Part shown: one piece after another, positions 38,021 through 49,290 of the stretch | Numbering within the stretch: the stretch's first letter is position 1 | Layout of the letters: each line of letters begins with the position of its first letter | From: Terfezia claveryi | Lineage: Eukaryota; Ascomycota; Pezizomycetes; Pezizales; Pezizaceae | DNA: 64,000 bases | Direction of reading: 5' to 3' | NCBI GenBank assembly: GCA_015179025.1 | Contig: WHUX01000051.1 | Location: forward strand, 124,001-188,000 | Position numbers and translations under genes: made by a program | Notes under the pieces: generated by a model | The model's input: only the letters and a program-made list of their open reading frames with translations | The model's database searches: none | What the model was told of the DNA's origin: nothing

Positions 38021-38794
38021 GGGGGGTTTCGCAGAGGCTGGGCTGGCGGGTATTGGTACTGATGTGCTTACAATTCTTATAAATTAATGATTTCAATAAT
38101 CACATTGGGGGGGAGGACATTGCTGATCAGTTGCGATCATACTACTATACACAGCTACCAAGTCATCGTTCATGGCTGCCACTCTTTTACTGGCTATTGG
38201 ATACGACACTTGTGAACAGCTATATTCTGTATCGTATGTATAATTCTTCTGTATCGCACATGTACTTCTTGTACACATTAATATATATGTACTTATTGTA
38301 GATTTCCATATTGTTTATCATCTATATAGATAATAGATATAGATAATAGATATAAATAACAGATATAAATAACAAATATATATACTAGATACAAATACTA
38401 TTGCTGTAATATGCCTCTAATAGGCCAAAGCGCCACTGCCGCTGCCTATATGGTAGATGTGGGATCTATAGCAACTGAGGAATGAGGAAGGTGAGGTAAA
38501 TACCCGAAGAGACTGGCCAGGGTATGAGAGCAAAGATAGGAAAAAGACATATAGGCATACAAAAGAAAAACAACCGAATACCTTTTGGGGAATCTTTTTC
38601 GATTACCATTATTAAGGTCATGAATTGTTAGTCATAATAAAAAAACACCAAGCATTATCCTGCCACCCGTGCGTGCACATATTGGGAATTGAAGCTAAGT
38701 CTCAGGGTTCTTACTCTTATCATCATATGCTTGTAGTTCTGAACTTTGCGCGCAGTACCACAAGCACCAATACCCAACTCTCGAAGGGTTGCAA

Positions 38795-38923
38795 TATTGT
38801 TGTTCCGGGCTAGCCGCGAGAGAATATGGAATGGCCAGGCTCCGCGAGTATGAGAAAAATGAGGTTTACGGTATCTTGATATTTTCGATGATGTGGCTAT
38901 CGGGTGAGCTCATTACCCTGAAC
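38795..38923. repeat. Direct repeat A: left end of integrase-element copy
   Basis: This block matches 39691-39850 closely: both share the string GAGTATGAGAAAAATGAGGT and a GTGAGCTCATTACCCTGAAC end. Its start TGTTCCGGGCTAGCCGCGAG (38801-38820) resembles the terminal inverted repeat of the elements at 39693 and 54571. Confidence 0.75.
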
Positions 38924-39419
38924 TAGACAGAATGACCTGTCCACAGGATGCTTAAATTGTCAATATGCAAGTGTCAGTACCTGGCTCAAGAGGCCTCAGA
39001 CGCCCTTACCACTGGATGTACCTATGCTTACTACTCAAGATACTTGCGACATATGGTGAGCTCGCCACGCAAGGCAGGCTTGCGACAAATAGTTTTTTTT
39101 TTCTTTCATTACTCATATTTGATCCCAGGGGTACTATGATGAGCCACCCGGAAGCCCGGGTTGGATTCAGGGCAAGGCACGTTAATCTGGCCACATAACG
39201 AAGGCTCGCTACTCAGGCCCTCCAAAGGAGGAGGGTCGTGCAACCAGACTAACTCAGGCATGCTTGCATGCCTGCTACATAACGTAAGCTCGCCATGTGC
39301 TAGGTACTGATGCGCCAAATCCTAATATGCCAGGTACTGATGCACTAGTCGCAAGTCCTTTGTACTAGATTCATTCTTTATATAGGCTCGAGTTCAGGCC
39401 AATACTGCAAGGACTCGTA

Positions 39420-39670
39420 CTCAGATGAGTATGAAATATAGCAAATCGCAAGATCTTGTACACTTTGATGTTGGTGACCTAGTATCACTTTATATTCCTA
39501 GAATTGACAGAACTTGCAACCAATGCGCATGGCTGTTCTGCATGATAATCTTTAAACCTTACCCTGATCGATATTAGCTGCTAACTCTCTATGGAATACT
39601 GAACAGCTATTATCCAAACCCGTTAACTACAGCAGCTCCCGCCAGAATTTACACATCCTGATTTGGCTCA
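39420..39670 (+). pseudogene. Integrase C-terminal relic, copy 1
   Basis: The plus strand reads VGDLVSLYIPRIDRT, then IIFKPYPDRY and YGILNSYYPNPL. These correspond in order to GDLVSLRIPGIDRA, VVYKPHPDRH and YGLLDRYYPTSEL of the integrase gene at 61.2-63.1 kb. A stop interrupts the frame after PDRY. Only the C-terminal part is present. It lies between repeat A and the next element. Confidence 0.75.
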
Positions 39671-39692
39671 ATTGCACACATTATCCGCATAT

Positions 39693-40811
39693 TGTTCCGG
39701 GGCCCCCGCGAGAAAATTAAATTCGCGGAAGGCCCGGGCCCTGCAGGAATACGGAATGGCCGGGCCACTTGCGAGTATGAGAAAAATGAGGTTTACGCTA
39801 TCTTTATAATTTCGATGATGTGACTGTCGGGTGAGCTCATTACCCTGAACACTGACCTCACCACTCAAGGTGCACAAAGGTGAGCTCGTCTCTCAGGGGT
39901 TATGTGCGCTTGCCGCATAAGATAAGCTCAGGCAAGAATGTGAGCTTAGCACACAAGGCGATCTTACCAAGATACTACACAATTCGATGTTAGTGACCTT
40001 AGTGTCACTTTACATTTCCAGAATGGACCGACGTAAAACTACAGTCGAACCTCGTTATTTGCACAATGTCGGGGCCGGGAGGGTCCATGCTAACAGAGAG
40101 GTTATGCATATATAGAGGATGCTATCATAGAGCTTCGACTGCAATGCACAGAGGCTGTTCTGCAAGATTATCCTCAAGCATCACCCTGATCGATATCACC
40201 TGCTAACTACTTATCCATGGCATACTGAACTATTATTATTATCCAACCCGTGAACTACAGCAGCTCCACAAATTTTACACATCCTGATTTGGATGAATTG
40301 CATACATCATCCGCATATGATGCAAACCGCCTATTATCATCAAGAGTAGGCTGCTTCTCAACTACATTTGACTCAGCATGCAACTACAATATATGTAAAT
40401 GTAAAAATATATATATATATATTTTAGAAATACACATTATTCTTACATATATTTTATTATTTATATGCAGTCTCAGTAAGGAGACCATGATGAGCCACTG
40501 CCACATCCGGCGCCTACATCCCGCAAAACAAAATGAACTCGAATCCCAACTTCTGTAAAGCAAACCGAAGAATGCCTCTAATCCTACAAATCCCATATGT
40601 CCCAACAAATCTTGGTGCAGTCCATCTTCGTCAGAATCCTCCAACGAGGGCCACAATACATGTTTCCGGGCCTACTTCTCTCATTTCATACATTTACTCC
40701 CACTTTGTATTTCCATTTCATGCTTTATACCACGTTGTATGTACTATATATACAAAATTTTTACTTGGGTAATTATGTGGTCCCGTGTTCTCTCGCGGGG
40801 GGCCCAGAACA
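39693..40811 (+). mobile_element. TIR element with decayed integrase (about 1.1 kb)
   Basis: The left end 39693-39713 and right end 40791-40811 are inverted repeats matching at 19 of 21 positions (left end TGTTCCGGGGCCCCCGCGAG). Inside, 39960-40310 is another plus-strand relic of the integrase C-terminus (VSDLSVTLHFQ, then HHPDRYHLLT), itself interrupted by a 100-bp insertion. The remainder is AT-rich. The same terminal type bounds the 947-bp element at 54571-55517. The element is non-autonomous in its present state. Confidence 0.7.
40042..40141. mobile_element. 100-bp MITE with CAGTCGAA-type termini (pogo/Fot1-like)
   Basis: The insert begins CAGTCGAACCTCG and ends GAGCTTCGACTG, giving terminal inverted repeats matching at 11 of 12 bases. 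It interrupts the integrase relic: sequence on both sides is continuous with the uninterrupted relic at 39.5 kb. The preceding bases are TA, as expected for Tc1/mariner-type insertion, but the following bases are CA, so the duplication has decayed or is not exact. Confidence 0.7.
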
Positions 40812-41235
40812 GATATTTGGATGTTGGGATCGGGGTTTTTAGATATTTCGGGTTAAGAGCGTCTTTAGATCTTTTGAGTTTTGCGGTGTTTGCATCATAT
40901 GATGAGGATGTCAGGTCTGTTCCGGTGACTAATGGTGCTGAAGACAATTTCAATCTCAATTCTTGTCGTAAATACATTCTCGAGTGCATTATTTACGAGT
41001 TTGGAGATCGATTGTTAATTGTAATTTGGAGACTGTGGGTGTCAAGTTGCCATGCACTTGCTAACTACAATTTGCCAAAACTAGAACTATATTGTAGGGT
41101 TCCTCAATAAAACCAGGAGTACTGTTATCAAAAAGAAATTAGGTTTGGTTTTATGGTCATATATAGAATAAGCTTATATAGCGGCCCTGTCTTATGTAGT
41201 TTATACTTTCTTTTAGTGTAGAGGAAGTAAACTGG

Positions 41236-42595
41236 CTAGATTCGCGATATTCTTTCTTCGGGTGGACCTTGCTTACTGTTGTTGGAACAATTGGCTTCAC
41301 CTCCTGCCCTTTCCTGCTCCTCCTCCCGCAGCCTTCGCTTCACCAGTTCCTGTCGCTCCTTTTCCAGCCGTTCTTCCTTCTCCGTTCGCTCTTCCTCCTG
41401 TTTCTCGACATCTTCATCTTCTTGGCTTCTAATTTCCTCGTCCTGCTCGACCCCCCCAAAAAAAAAACACCTGGTGCTCATTGAAGTGTACAAGTCTAAG
41501 CGAGGTTGACGTTGTAGTCCATTCAGGTTCTCTAGCACATTGGCAATTGTAGTGACTGCCTCTGGCATTGACAAATGCAGGCGCATATCTTGCGATATGC
41601 AGCATCGAACTGCTCCCAATCAGCATTGATAAATTATAATCTGGTTGGCACATTGGAAGAGAACGTTCCACATTCCCCCGAAAGTGGTGATTGAGCGGGT
41701 CACTCAACAGTTGACCACGCTTCTTGAACCCTTTTTCAACCAATTCTTGTAAGACATCACCGTGGACCAAGAACCCTAATAAACTTTAGAAAGGAAGTGC
41801 CAAGTAATGGTTAGAAAAACATACACGAGATTACGACACATAGCACCTGTAGTATTAAGCAACTCGTGAGTTGAACAGGACATTCTTAGCTAAAGACCGA
41901 TTATGAGTGCTGAGTTTGGAAAACAATGACCCTGCATCATATTGTAGCTGAAGAATCTCTCGATTTTTATATACCTGTGGGCACCTGAGATCGAGAGCCC
42001 GAACCGTACCCACATCAGTAGAGGTGGTATATCGAATCGAGGTAATTTCATCAGCTAGTGTTTCAGTTGGAAAACAGACGCAATTCCAAACAAATGTTTA
42101 CACCCTCACCCCAAAGGCCTTCAAAGTGGACAAATCTCTTGAATTTGCTCTAGTGCTCAACATCACTTTGTAAAGTTTTGATAAGGTTTGTTTGTTGGTG
42201 TCAATTTGGCCATCCACTGACCAAACATTAAGATATGACGGAATATTTGACCATCGTTATGACTTGTTTGATTTGTGATACCTATTTCTCAAAGGCCTGA
42301 GTATAAACGAAGCTGGACCAACCACATAGCACATAACAAGTACCTGTGACAAGAATTTCTTTCTCAATGTCACTCAGATTAGTGTAAATATCTACCAGCC
42401 ACAATTGGTCTCTAAGATGAACCAGTCTCCGGACTGCTTCAACACGATGTAGCCATGAAGGCACTGTAAGGTCAAATTGAAATCCCCATGCGCAACATAA
42501 TGGGTCAATTCGTCGCCGGAAATTAAAGCTGGGATAGGGTGTGCTTCCCGAGCAGGACCATCCTCACTATCTATCTCGGTGTTTCTCATTAAGAG
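41236..42595 (-). pseudogene. Unrecognised coding relic (minus strand)
   Basis: Minus-strand frames that look coding but are broken occur in order. First is MRNTEIDSEDGPAREAHP, leading into HYVAHGDFNLT. A frame change gives PSWLHRVEAVRRLVHLRDQL and LVDIYTNLSDIEKEI. After a gap come DVLQELVEKGFKKRGQLLSD and HFRGNVERSLPMCQPDYN, and last a charged Glu/Lys/Arg coiled coil near 41290-41440. A short TIR-type sequence (TAATCTGGTTGGCAC, 41637-41651) sits inside it. I do not recognise the family. It could be a decayed host gene or part of a transposon. Confidence 0.4.
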
Positions 42596-42599
42596 GGCG

Positions 42600-43189
42600 C
42601 CATCAGCGCACTGATTGGGATGTTACAAGATTTGGTATGGGGGCATTGTGAGGAGAGTTTGCGTCCCAATAAATAAATAACACGTCCACTCATGAAGTAC
42701 AGCAGCATGCGCTTACTTTACAAGATGCTACGATTACATGGATAGCTTTCATGCATAAATTCATGTATATCTGTTGGTTTTCATATGAATGTGATTGGAA
42801 CCGAATTATATTGCGAATCTTGGTCCCTATGGCCCAATTGGCCCACTGTTATAACGTTACATGTGAGATTGCGCCACAAAAACGTTGGCAATGTAACTCA
42901 GTCTGGTTGAACGAAGCTGCGCATGCACATTAAAACGACGATACGGACCGTCATCGATATCGTGTCGGCGCATCAAGCGACTCAAAGTTATCCCTGTAGG
43001 CTTGTAGTAAATAAGGAACTCCGTGATATTAGACGAAATAGGTAGTCCTCCGGCACATGCTCTAGTAGGGTATACATCAACGATAACGAACAACCATCTT
43101 GCGCATGGGAGCGGGTGCAGTCAAATGATCCACTAAGCGTGAGCCAATGCGGACTTAAAACCTTCCGAAGATCATGGTTTAATGCTCCT
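42600..43189. other. Intergenic region downstream of NPT1
   Basis: I see no feature here. Several short frames overlap without any recognisable domain. Confidence 0.4.
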
Positions 43190-44814
43190 CTACTGTTGTG
43201 TATCCCTAGCTCCCCACCTGTTCTCCTCGTCACCCATCTCCCTACCCTTCTCCTCCCTCCAAGGTCTTTCAACATATCCTAACTCCTGCTTCACCTCTTC
43301 CACTGTCTTCTTGTCACCGGTGTTCTTTCCAATATTATCACTTATCTTTACTGCTGGACGACCAGCAGCAGAGGACAGTTTGATCACGATATTGAGGGGT
43401 GAGGATTTTTGGTTCGGACGAGAGAGGTGCTCGAAATCATCTGTGCATAGTTAATGATCATCATACTCCCGGCGAATGAGTGTGGGGTAGCGAACTGGTC
43501 AAGAAAGTACCAACGCCAAAACTGGTTGCAAAGCCGTTTTCCTCTGCACATGTCTTGTATCTCAGACAGAGATCGACGTTGAGACTATCCGAAAATACGA
43601 TCGTTTTTCGACCCACCTTCCTTCCGGTCTCCTTCTCGAGGTCAGTGTAAAATGTCTTCATCATCAACACAAACCCCTTGGGGTCTCCACTGTCCTGCCT
43701 GACCCCTGTGTAGATTTCTGCGTATGTCAACCCTGTACCGGGCCGTTCGCATTTGAAACACTTGAGGAACTGCTCTGTGCCAAAGGTATCCGTCAAGGCT
43801 ATGCTCAATACAACAGCTTTGAAACACGACAACCATTTTTCTAATCCTACCAGGTTTGCGGTTAAATAGTTTTGAGTTATTGCGGCTATACCCATGAACC
43901 ATTCATGAGCGACCGTGCCAATGGGGTTCAGGTCAAACCTGTATTAATTAGTTTCGTGTGTGTACGTGAGGTACTAGAGGTTCAAACCTATGAGCAAAAT
44001 GAACATTGCTGGTTCCAATAAAGTTACCACCTGTATTGATATTGTTTTGCTTGTGCTCCTCGGCAGCCTTCATTAGCCCTCTCAAAACCATCTCCTGGGT
44101 CGCATAGCTCCTCCGCCTCCTGGTGCCAAACTCGCTAAAAACACAACCACCCCGCAATAACCTAACACTTTTCTTAAAAGCATTTTCTTCTTGACCGGTA
44201 TAATCCCAATCGGTATCAGTGTATCGGAAGTATGACTCAGAAACAAGTACGAGAAGTGGTATTTCGTAAAGTATTGTGCCTGCCCAGGACCCGGCAATAG
44301 TGATGGTGAGGTCCCCATCCTCATCCTCAGCACCCTCTCTAGGGGAGGGTATAGGATGAAACTCTAGCTTCACTTCTTGGTGGGGCTTAAGGCGGAAATT
44401 CTTGAGATACTCTAAGAAACTCTCTGGGAAATAAGGGCATTTTCTTCGGAGGAACCCAAGTTCTCCTTCCGTCACGGTTATAGACCCCAGATCTACCCAA
44501 CGTCACTAAAGTCATTGATTGCTTCGTGTAGCGGAGGTCCAGGGCCGAGTGACTCACTGGAGACCTGACGCTTCAACCACTCATATCCACTCCTCCTGAT
44601 CTTGAGGGAGGGGGTGCGGTTTGCAAAAGTGTATGTGACATCTAGCTTCCTACCCCGTCAGTGGCGTCATCGATAACTAGGGCCCTTCCATGAGGAACAA
44701 ACCAATGTCACCCCAACCACTGTGCAAGATAGCACACTGCATGGTGAGTTTGTAGAGGTCGGTGTCTAGGAGGGATGCGATACCCTCTTGGTCTGGCACT
44801 TGTGGGGAAGGCAT
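43190..44814 (-). CDS. NPT1: Nicotinate phosphoribosyltransferase (NAD salvage)
   Basis: The enzyme joins nicotinate and PRPP to give nicotinate mononucleotide in the Preiss-Handler pathway. Minus-strand exons are 44814-44703, 44641-44558, 44492-43988, 43938-43496 and 43440-43190. They sum exactly to 464 residues, slightly longer than yeast Npt1. Family landmarks run in order: [128 protein letters not shown], and [11 protein letters not shown] followed by [16 protein letters not shown]. The catalytic-histidine region (GTVAHEW) is intact. Introns 2-5 boundaries are secure. The donor of intron 1 is ambiguous: GT sites at several positions keep frame, and I chose the one giving [12 protein letters not shown] because its length matches the family. 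Confidence 0.93.
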
Positions 44815-45400
44815 GGTGCCAGTGATGGCTTCAAATGTGAGGGCTCGTAGATGGGTTTCCAGGAGCCTCTGAGACAGTAGGAACCATCAAGCCACAACAC
44901 AGCTTGTGTCAACATAAGGTAGCAACCCTGGCTACAAAATCAAGGCATCACATGCAGTAGCCCTTGCATCCGCTAACAGCCAATACTGCACTTCGTACCA
45001 GTATAAGGTAACAAAAGTACATTTGCCGAATAAGACCATAATGATAATTTACTTCGCTCTGTGCTATGTACATGCGAAAGCTTGTCTAATGAGGTCACGA
45101 AACTGACTTCTATATTATGAAACCATCGAATATCAATCGCAATTTGATAAACCTAACAATCCTCAAATAATAATGTGCATTCACTGTCAGTCTAGAGTAT
45201 GCTAAATTTCTCCAGCATCTTGATCCTGCCTAGCAATTTGTATCACAGAAATCCAATCCTCCATCATTCTATGTACCCTTGGCCATTCTACATACCTCAG
45301 GGGAAAGTATTCCTATAATTGTAGTTACTTAAAGTGTCCAACTTTTTTGTCACAACACTGTAGAATAGATAGTAAACCCGTCATATGCAGGTCCCATTGA
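44815..45400. other. Intergenic region upstream of NPT1
   Basis: This stretch should hold the NPT1 promoter. No other feature is seen. Confidence 0.4.
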
Positions 45401-46769
45401 TATATTCATATCATTTATTTATTTTCCCCAATCCGATGCCTCACGTCGTCTGTAATTCTAAATATATCATACATTTTCCCTTCCCATTTCAAGAATCTCC
45501 CATCTGTTCCACTCTCCACACTATCCTGACTTCTCTTCGATGTCTCGCATTCATTTTCCTCAAGCCTTTGTTGGTGGAAGACCAAGCTCCATATATTTAT
45601 CACTCTCATCCAATTCCGCCTTAATAGCTGCCCTAGCAGCTTCTATGATTTCAATTAGATATCTCCCTACAGCCTCATTTTCGCTGCCACATCTGCAACA
45701 TAGTCTACTACCACCCTCCTCACCTTCACGATCTGCTTGCCTGATAGCTTGTCATCTGGTCCATAACAATACAACCTCATGTCCCCACTTGATGAATAGC
45801 TTGCGGTATATGGCCTTGTGCTTGGCTTCATAGTCTCTTAATAGATGCTGCTGGCTCTCTACGAGAGGTTCTGCAACCCACTAGCTGCCATGGCATCGGA
45901 TCCAACGCCTAAGTTCGGAAAGGCCTTCTTCGAACCAACCAGACTCCCCCCTCGCTATCTCCTGTTCTGAAGTATTCCTGGCCATCACAACACCTCAAAT
46001 CAATATAATATGTCCCACATTACTCTCTCGAGGGTGAGGTGTTTTCTCCGTCTGCTTACGCTTGTGCAATATGACTAGCAGCTTTATGGTCTTTGACTCC
46101 GTGAGCTGCAGGAATACATTCAAGTCCTCGTCCTCCTATAATTTTCCTTACTTTCTCCCATTTGACAGGTGAAGGGAAATCTTGACGTGAGGCTCATTAA
46201 TCAATGCCTTGTATAGAGCTGCCATTTCTTGATCCCTCGGAAATTCCAGTCCCACTCTTTTGTAAATGATAGCTTGTATTCCCGAAGTCCAATATGTACA
46301 TTACGATGGGCCTCCTATCTTCAATCCTACACCTTTTGTTCATGAGCTGACCTGCCACGTCGGATTCTCCCGCCTCGGCAATAGTTTCAGCTTCACCAGA
46401 TTATGCAGACCGGGCCGGCGCCACCCGATGGTGGCCTGACGAACCCTGCTTTCCTATATACGCACATCCTGTATCTTCAGAACTCGGGCGAAGTCTGTAT
46501 CGCTGGGATACAATGAATATATTTCTCGCACCTCTACGTGCACCCAGTTAGGCCCGAGGAAGTGACTATAAACTCAAATAACGATATATCGCCGTGATTA
46601 CTAGCTCGCCTCTAACAGCCGGGATTCCCGCACCTTTTTGAAACAAATCAAGCAATAATTCATTTAATGCCTTGTGTGCTAGTGTGGTGTCCCTGTAGAC
46701 ACTCCAGAGACTGGAAAGTCTGGTATAGTGACACTCTTGAATGAAGGATTTCCACCATCCTGTTTCCAT
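45400..46769 (-). pseudogene. Unrecognised decayed coding relic (minus strand)
   Basis: Minus-strand reading shows coding-like pieces separated by stops and frame shifts. METGWWKSFIQECHYTRL runs into LFQKGAGIPAVRGELVITAI (from 46769). Near 46100 comes DEDLNVFLQLTESKTIKLLV. Between 45500 and 45850 come AIYRKLFIKWGHEVVLLWT, a stop, QAIRQADREGEEGG and a cysteine motif LCCRCGSENE. The pieces are in consistent order and strand, so this is probably one dead gene of a repeated family. I do not recognise the protein. Confidence 0.35.
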
Positions 46770-46771
46770 TA

Positions 46772-46789
46772 CCCCCCCCCCCCCCCCCC
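46772..46789. repeat. Poly-C homopolymer (18 nt)
   Basis: An uninterrupted run of C, just upstream of the start of the relic on the minus strand. Its length is likely to vary and to be error-prone in sequencing. Confidence 0.9.
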
Positions 46790-48285
46790 TTAGATCTTAT
46801 CTTGGTTTCAGGTTCACTTCGCCAATTTAAATATTTATGAGAATTCCATCATGATCGTATGTGACCACTCTAACACATCGATAGAGTTATTGAAAGCGTT
46901 GGCTAGTGTGGGCATTTAACGGATTTTTTTGGTCCAATTAATACTGCCGAAAGGCTTTTTCGAGTAAGGCAGAGGCATATACAAGGTAAGCAAGTAGTAG
47001 TGTGAGGGGATACCACTCGTATTTATGTTTGCCCTTATGCAGAGTTGTGTCCAAACGCTCGACGTTTCTCAAAATTATCAATGGCGACGTCTAACGTCCA
47101 ATATAGATGCGCAACGCTAGATCTCGCATAATGCAGTCTCGATCTGGGACCGGGGAGTTTACGGGGAGTGATTTCTCCACTATCCAGAAGTCAACTAGTT
47201 GTCTTAGAATGCTTAAATACAGTCACGATGCAAGTCTGGTTGCACTACCCCTGGCACAACAAGACTACTACATAGAAATGCTCGTGTTTCTTTTTTAGAA
47301 TGCCAAATCCGACGCATAACATTTTTGCTTTAGATGTTCGAGGTTGGCCTTGCTTATCAATGGGTCATGTAATTTCTCCGCATGTCGCCAAGAGTCCGGA
47401 ATAGGCAGTATCTCATGACAAGCAACATGCAATTATCTCGACAACCTCTCAGAAAACACAATATATTTTCTAATCATAAATAGTATTCCATGTTCCTAAA
47501 TCTATTCTATTGTTAACTAACCAGCTCTCTCCAGCTCTCTCCAGGCCCCAGTGTTGTGAGAATGTTTCCCGGGATTTTTTTCCGTTCATGATTTCGTTAC
47601 TTGGCTAGATTTCGTTTGTGATTGATTGGATTGGTTGGGCAGTGTAGGAGACAGGATGGTAACAGAGTACGTCGGATTGGTGACAGTGCGTCAGGAAATT
47701 GGAGAGAAGGGTTAGCAAAGAGATGTTGGTGGAATAGGATAGTTGCTGTGGATAGTTTAGGTGGTGGAATATTTTTATTTAGGTAGTAGGATAAATAGAA
47801 GAAGAAAGTTATTTACATGTGCAAATACGGAGATTCTAGCAGACATGAGAAAGTGAAAATAGAAACAACGTACGTTAAGCTAGAATGAAGTAAAATCCTT
47901 CAGAGACGGTGCCAACCAGACTATCAGAGACGCATACCGTTGATAACGAGGTCGCAAGAAACGTCACAAACAAGTAGGTGACAGAGAAGTAAGGAAGAAA
48001 CAATTCAACTGGGAGAAGCAAGATGTACGCAAGAAAGAACCTTGAAGAGAGAAGGATATTACGAGAGAAGGAGTGCTAGGAGGAGTAGGAAAGGTTAAGA
48101 GATATGGAGATTGCGGGGGACGCGCCTCGGTATGGGGATGCGGGAGAAGGATAAACTAGCAAGAAGTGTGGGTGACATAAGAAAGAATGAGGGCGCAGAG
48201 GAGAACGGTAAGTGGTATAGGTGGGACCAGGAAGGCGATGGTACCCACATAGGGGAACGCCAAAGGCAGACGTATTGCGTCAGGG
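46790..48285. other. Intergenic region with short repeat ends
   Basis: I see no gene. At 47232-47259 lies an imperfect compact palindrome of the TAGTCTGGTTGGCAC type (AGTCTGGTTGCAC facing GGCACAACAAGACT). At 47909-47923 is an exact GTGCCAACCAGACTA. Confidence 0.45.
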
Positions 48286-48352
48286 ACGCGGGCAAAATCA
48301 GGGACGTGGGCAAAATCAGGGACGTGGGCAAAATCAGGGACGTGGGCGAAAT
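48286..48352. repeat. 18-bp tandem repeat (about 3.7 copies)
   Basis: The unit CAGGGACGTGGGCAAAAT is repeated almost perfectly. The length is a multiple of three, so an open frame passes through it, but that frame has no recognisable domain and I do not call it. Confidence 0.85.
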
Positions 48353-48780
48353 ATTCCTGTGTCCGGAAGCTAAGTTTTGCAATATGGGGTCGGGTACGTC
48401 CGACGCATGGGACGCAAATATTATTTTTGCTGATGTGATGGCAGCTGACCCTTACTCTCTCGCCGTTTTTTCCCCATCAGTAGTGTGTGACTTTCCGTCC
48501 GTTTCCTCCCCCGTGCCATATGTAGGCTTAGTACCTAGTTCGTGGCAATCATATCCGACCGCCCTACGCCCAAGGGAAAAGTGCTCAGGGATTGTTACAT
48601 TGGCAGGGGTAATCCGTGAGCATGTAATTTTGTTCTCCTAGAATATATCGTCAGTGATAACAAGTCGTCTCTGGATGGTGGTTGTATCATGCCTATCAGT
48701 CACTTGATGTAGGGGCCCGCTGAGGTGGAGTGGGGATGCGTCCGACATATGTAATTCGCAGCTTCCGCCCGCGAGGGGCA

Positions 48781-48819
48781 GTGCAACCAGACTAGCCCCC
48801 TCCCTAGTCTGGTTGGCAC
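48781..48819. repeat. Back-to-back TAGTCTGGTTGGCAC-family ends
   Basis: GTGCAACCAGACTA (48781-48794) and TAGTCTGGTTGGCAC (48805-48819) face away from each other with 10 bp (GCCCCCTCCC) between. This is the arrangement expected if two elements sit next to one another around one target sequence. Confidence 0.7.
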
Positions 48820-49140
48820 AATACCCTCCTCTTCCTACCAGACCAATACTTAACGACACAAATAGTCCCTTACAGAACCTCAGCATAGGTACCACTACTT
48901 GTTTCAATAACTCACGCCGGAAACCCCAATACGAATTGTTTCATCTGTCGAATAGCTGGACATAACAGTTTAGGAGCCTCTGAAAGAAGGTTCATCCGAT
49001 TATCACTAGAAAGCGTTGGACAAGTATATATAGTTCGGTTCCCCTATATTTCCAATTGTAAGCCAATCCCGAGATTTCACCTTCTCGAACTGCGTATTGA
49101 CTCTGGCCTCCAGTCCATCCATCTTCCACATCGCACCCAA

Positions 49141-49290
49141 AATGCCTGCCCCAACTGTCAAGTACCCCATTCGAGATACCACCACTCTCACCTCATTGGG
49201 CTACAACTTTAATGGACCAGCTCCTCCTGCTATACCACCATGCCCAGGTCCTCCACCAAACAGGCCTCTTCCTCCTACTCCTGCTAAATA
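49141..49290 (+). CDS. Hypothetical 49-residue proline-rich protein
   Basis: The ATG at 49141 has a good context (CCAAAATGCC). It opens MPAPTVKYPIRDTTTLTS and passes into a proline-rich stretch that ends at a TAG at 49288-49290. It has no recognised domain. It could be a small gene, the first exon of a longer one, or chance. No splice continuation was evident. Confidence 0.3.

Noticed and set aside
48111..48641. 176-codon frame across the 18-bp repeat
   Set aside because: The frame stays open mainly because the repeat length is a multiple of three; no domain or coding context.
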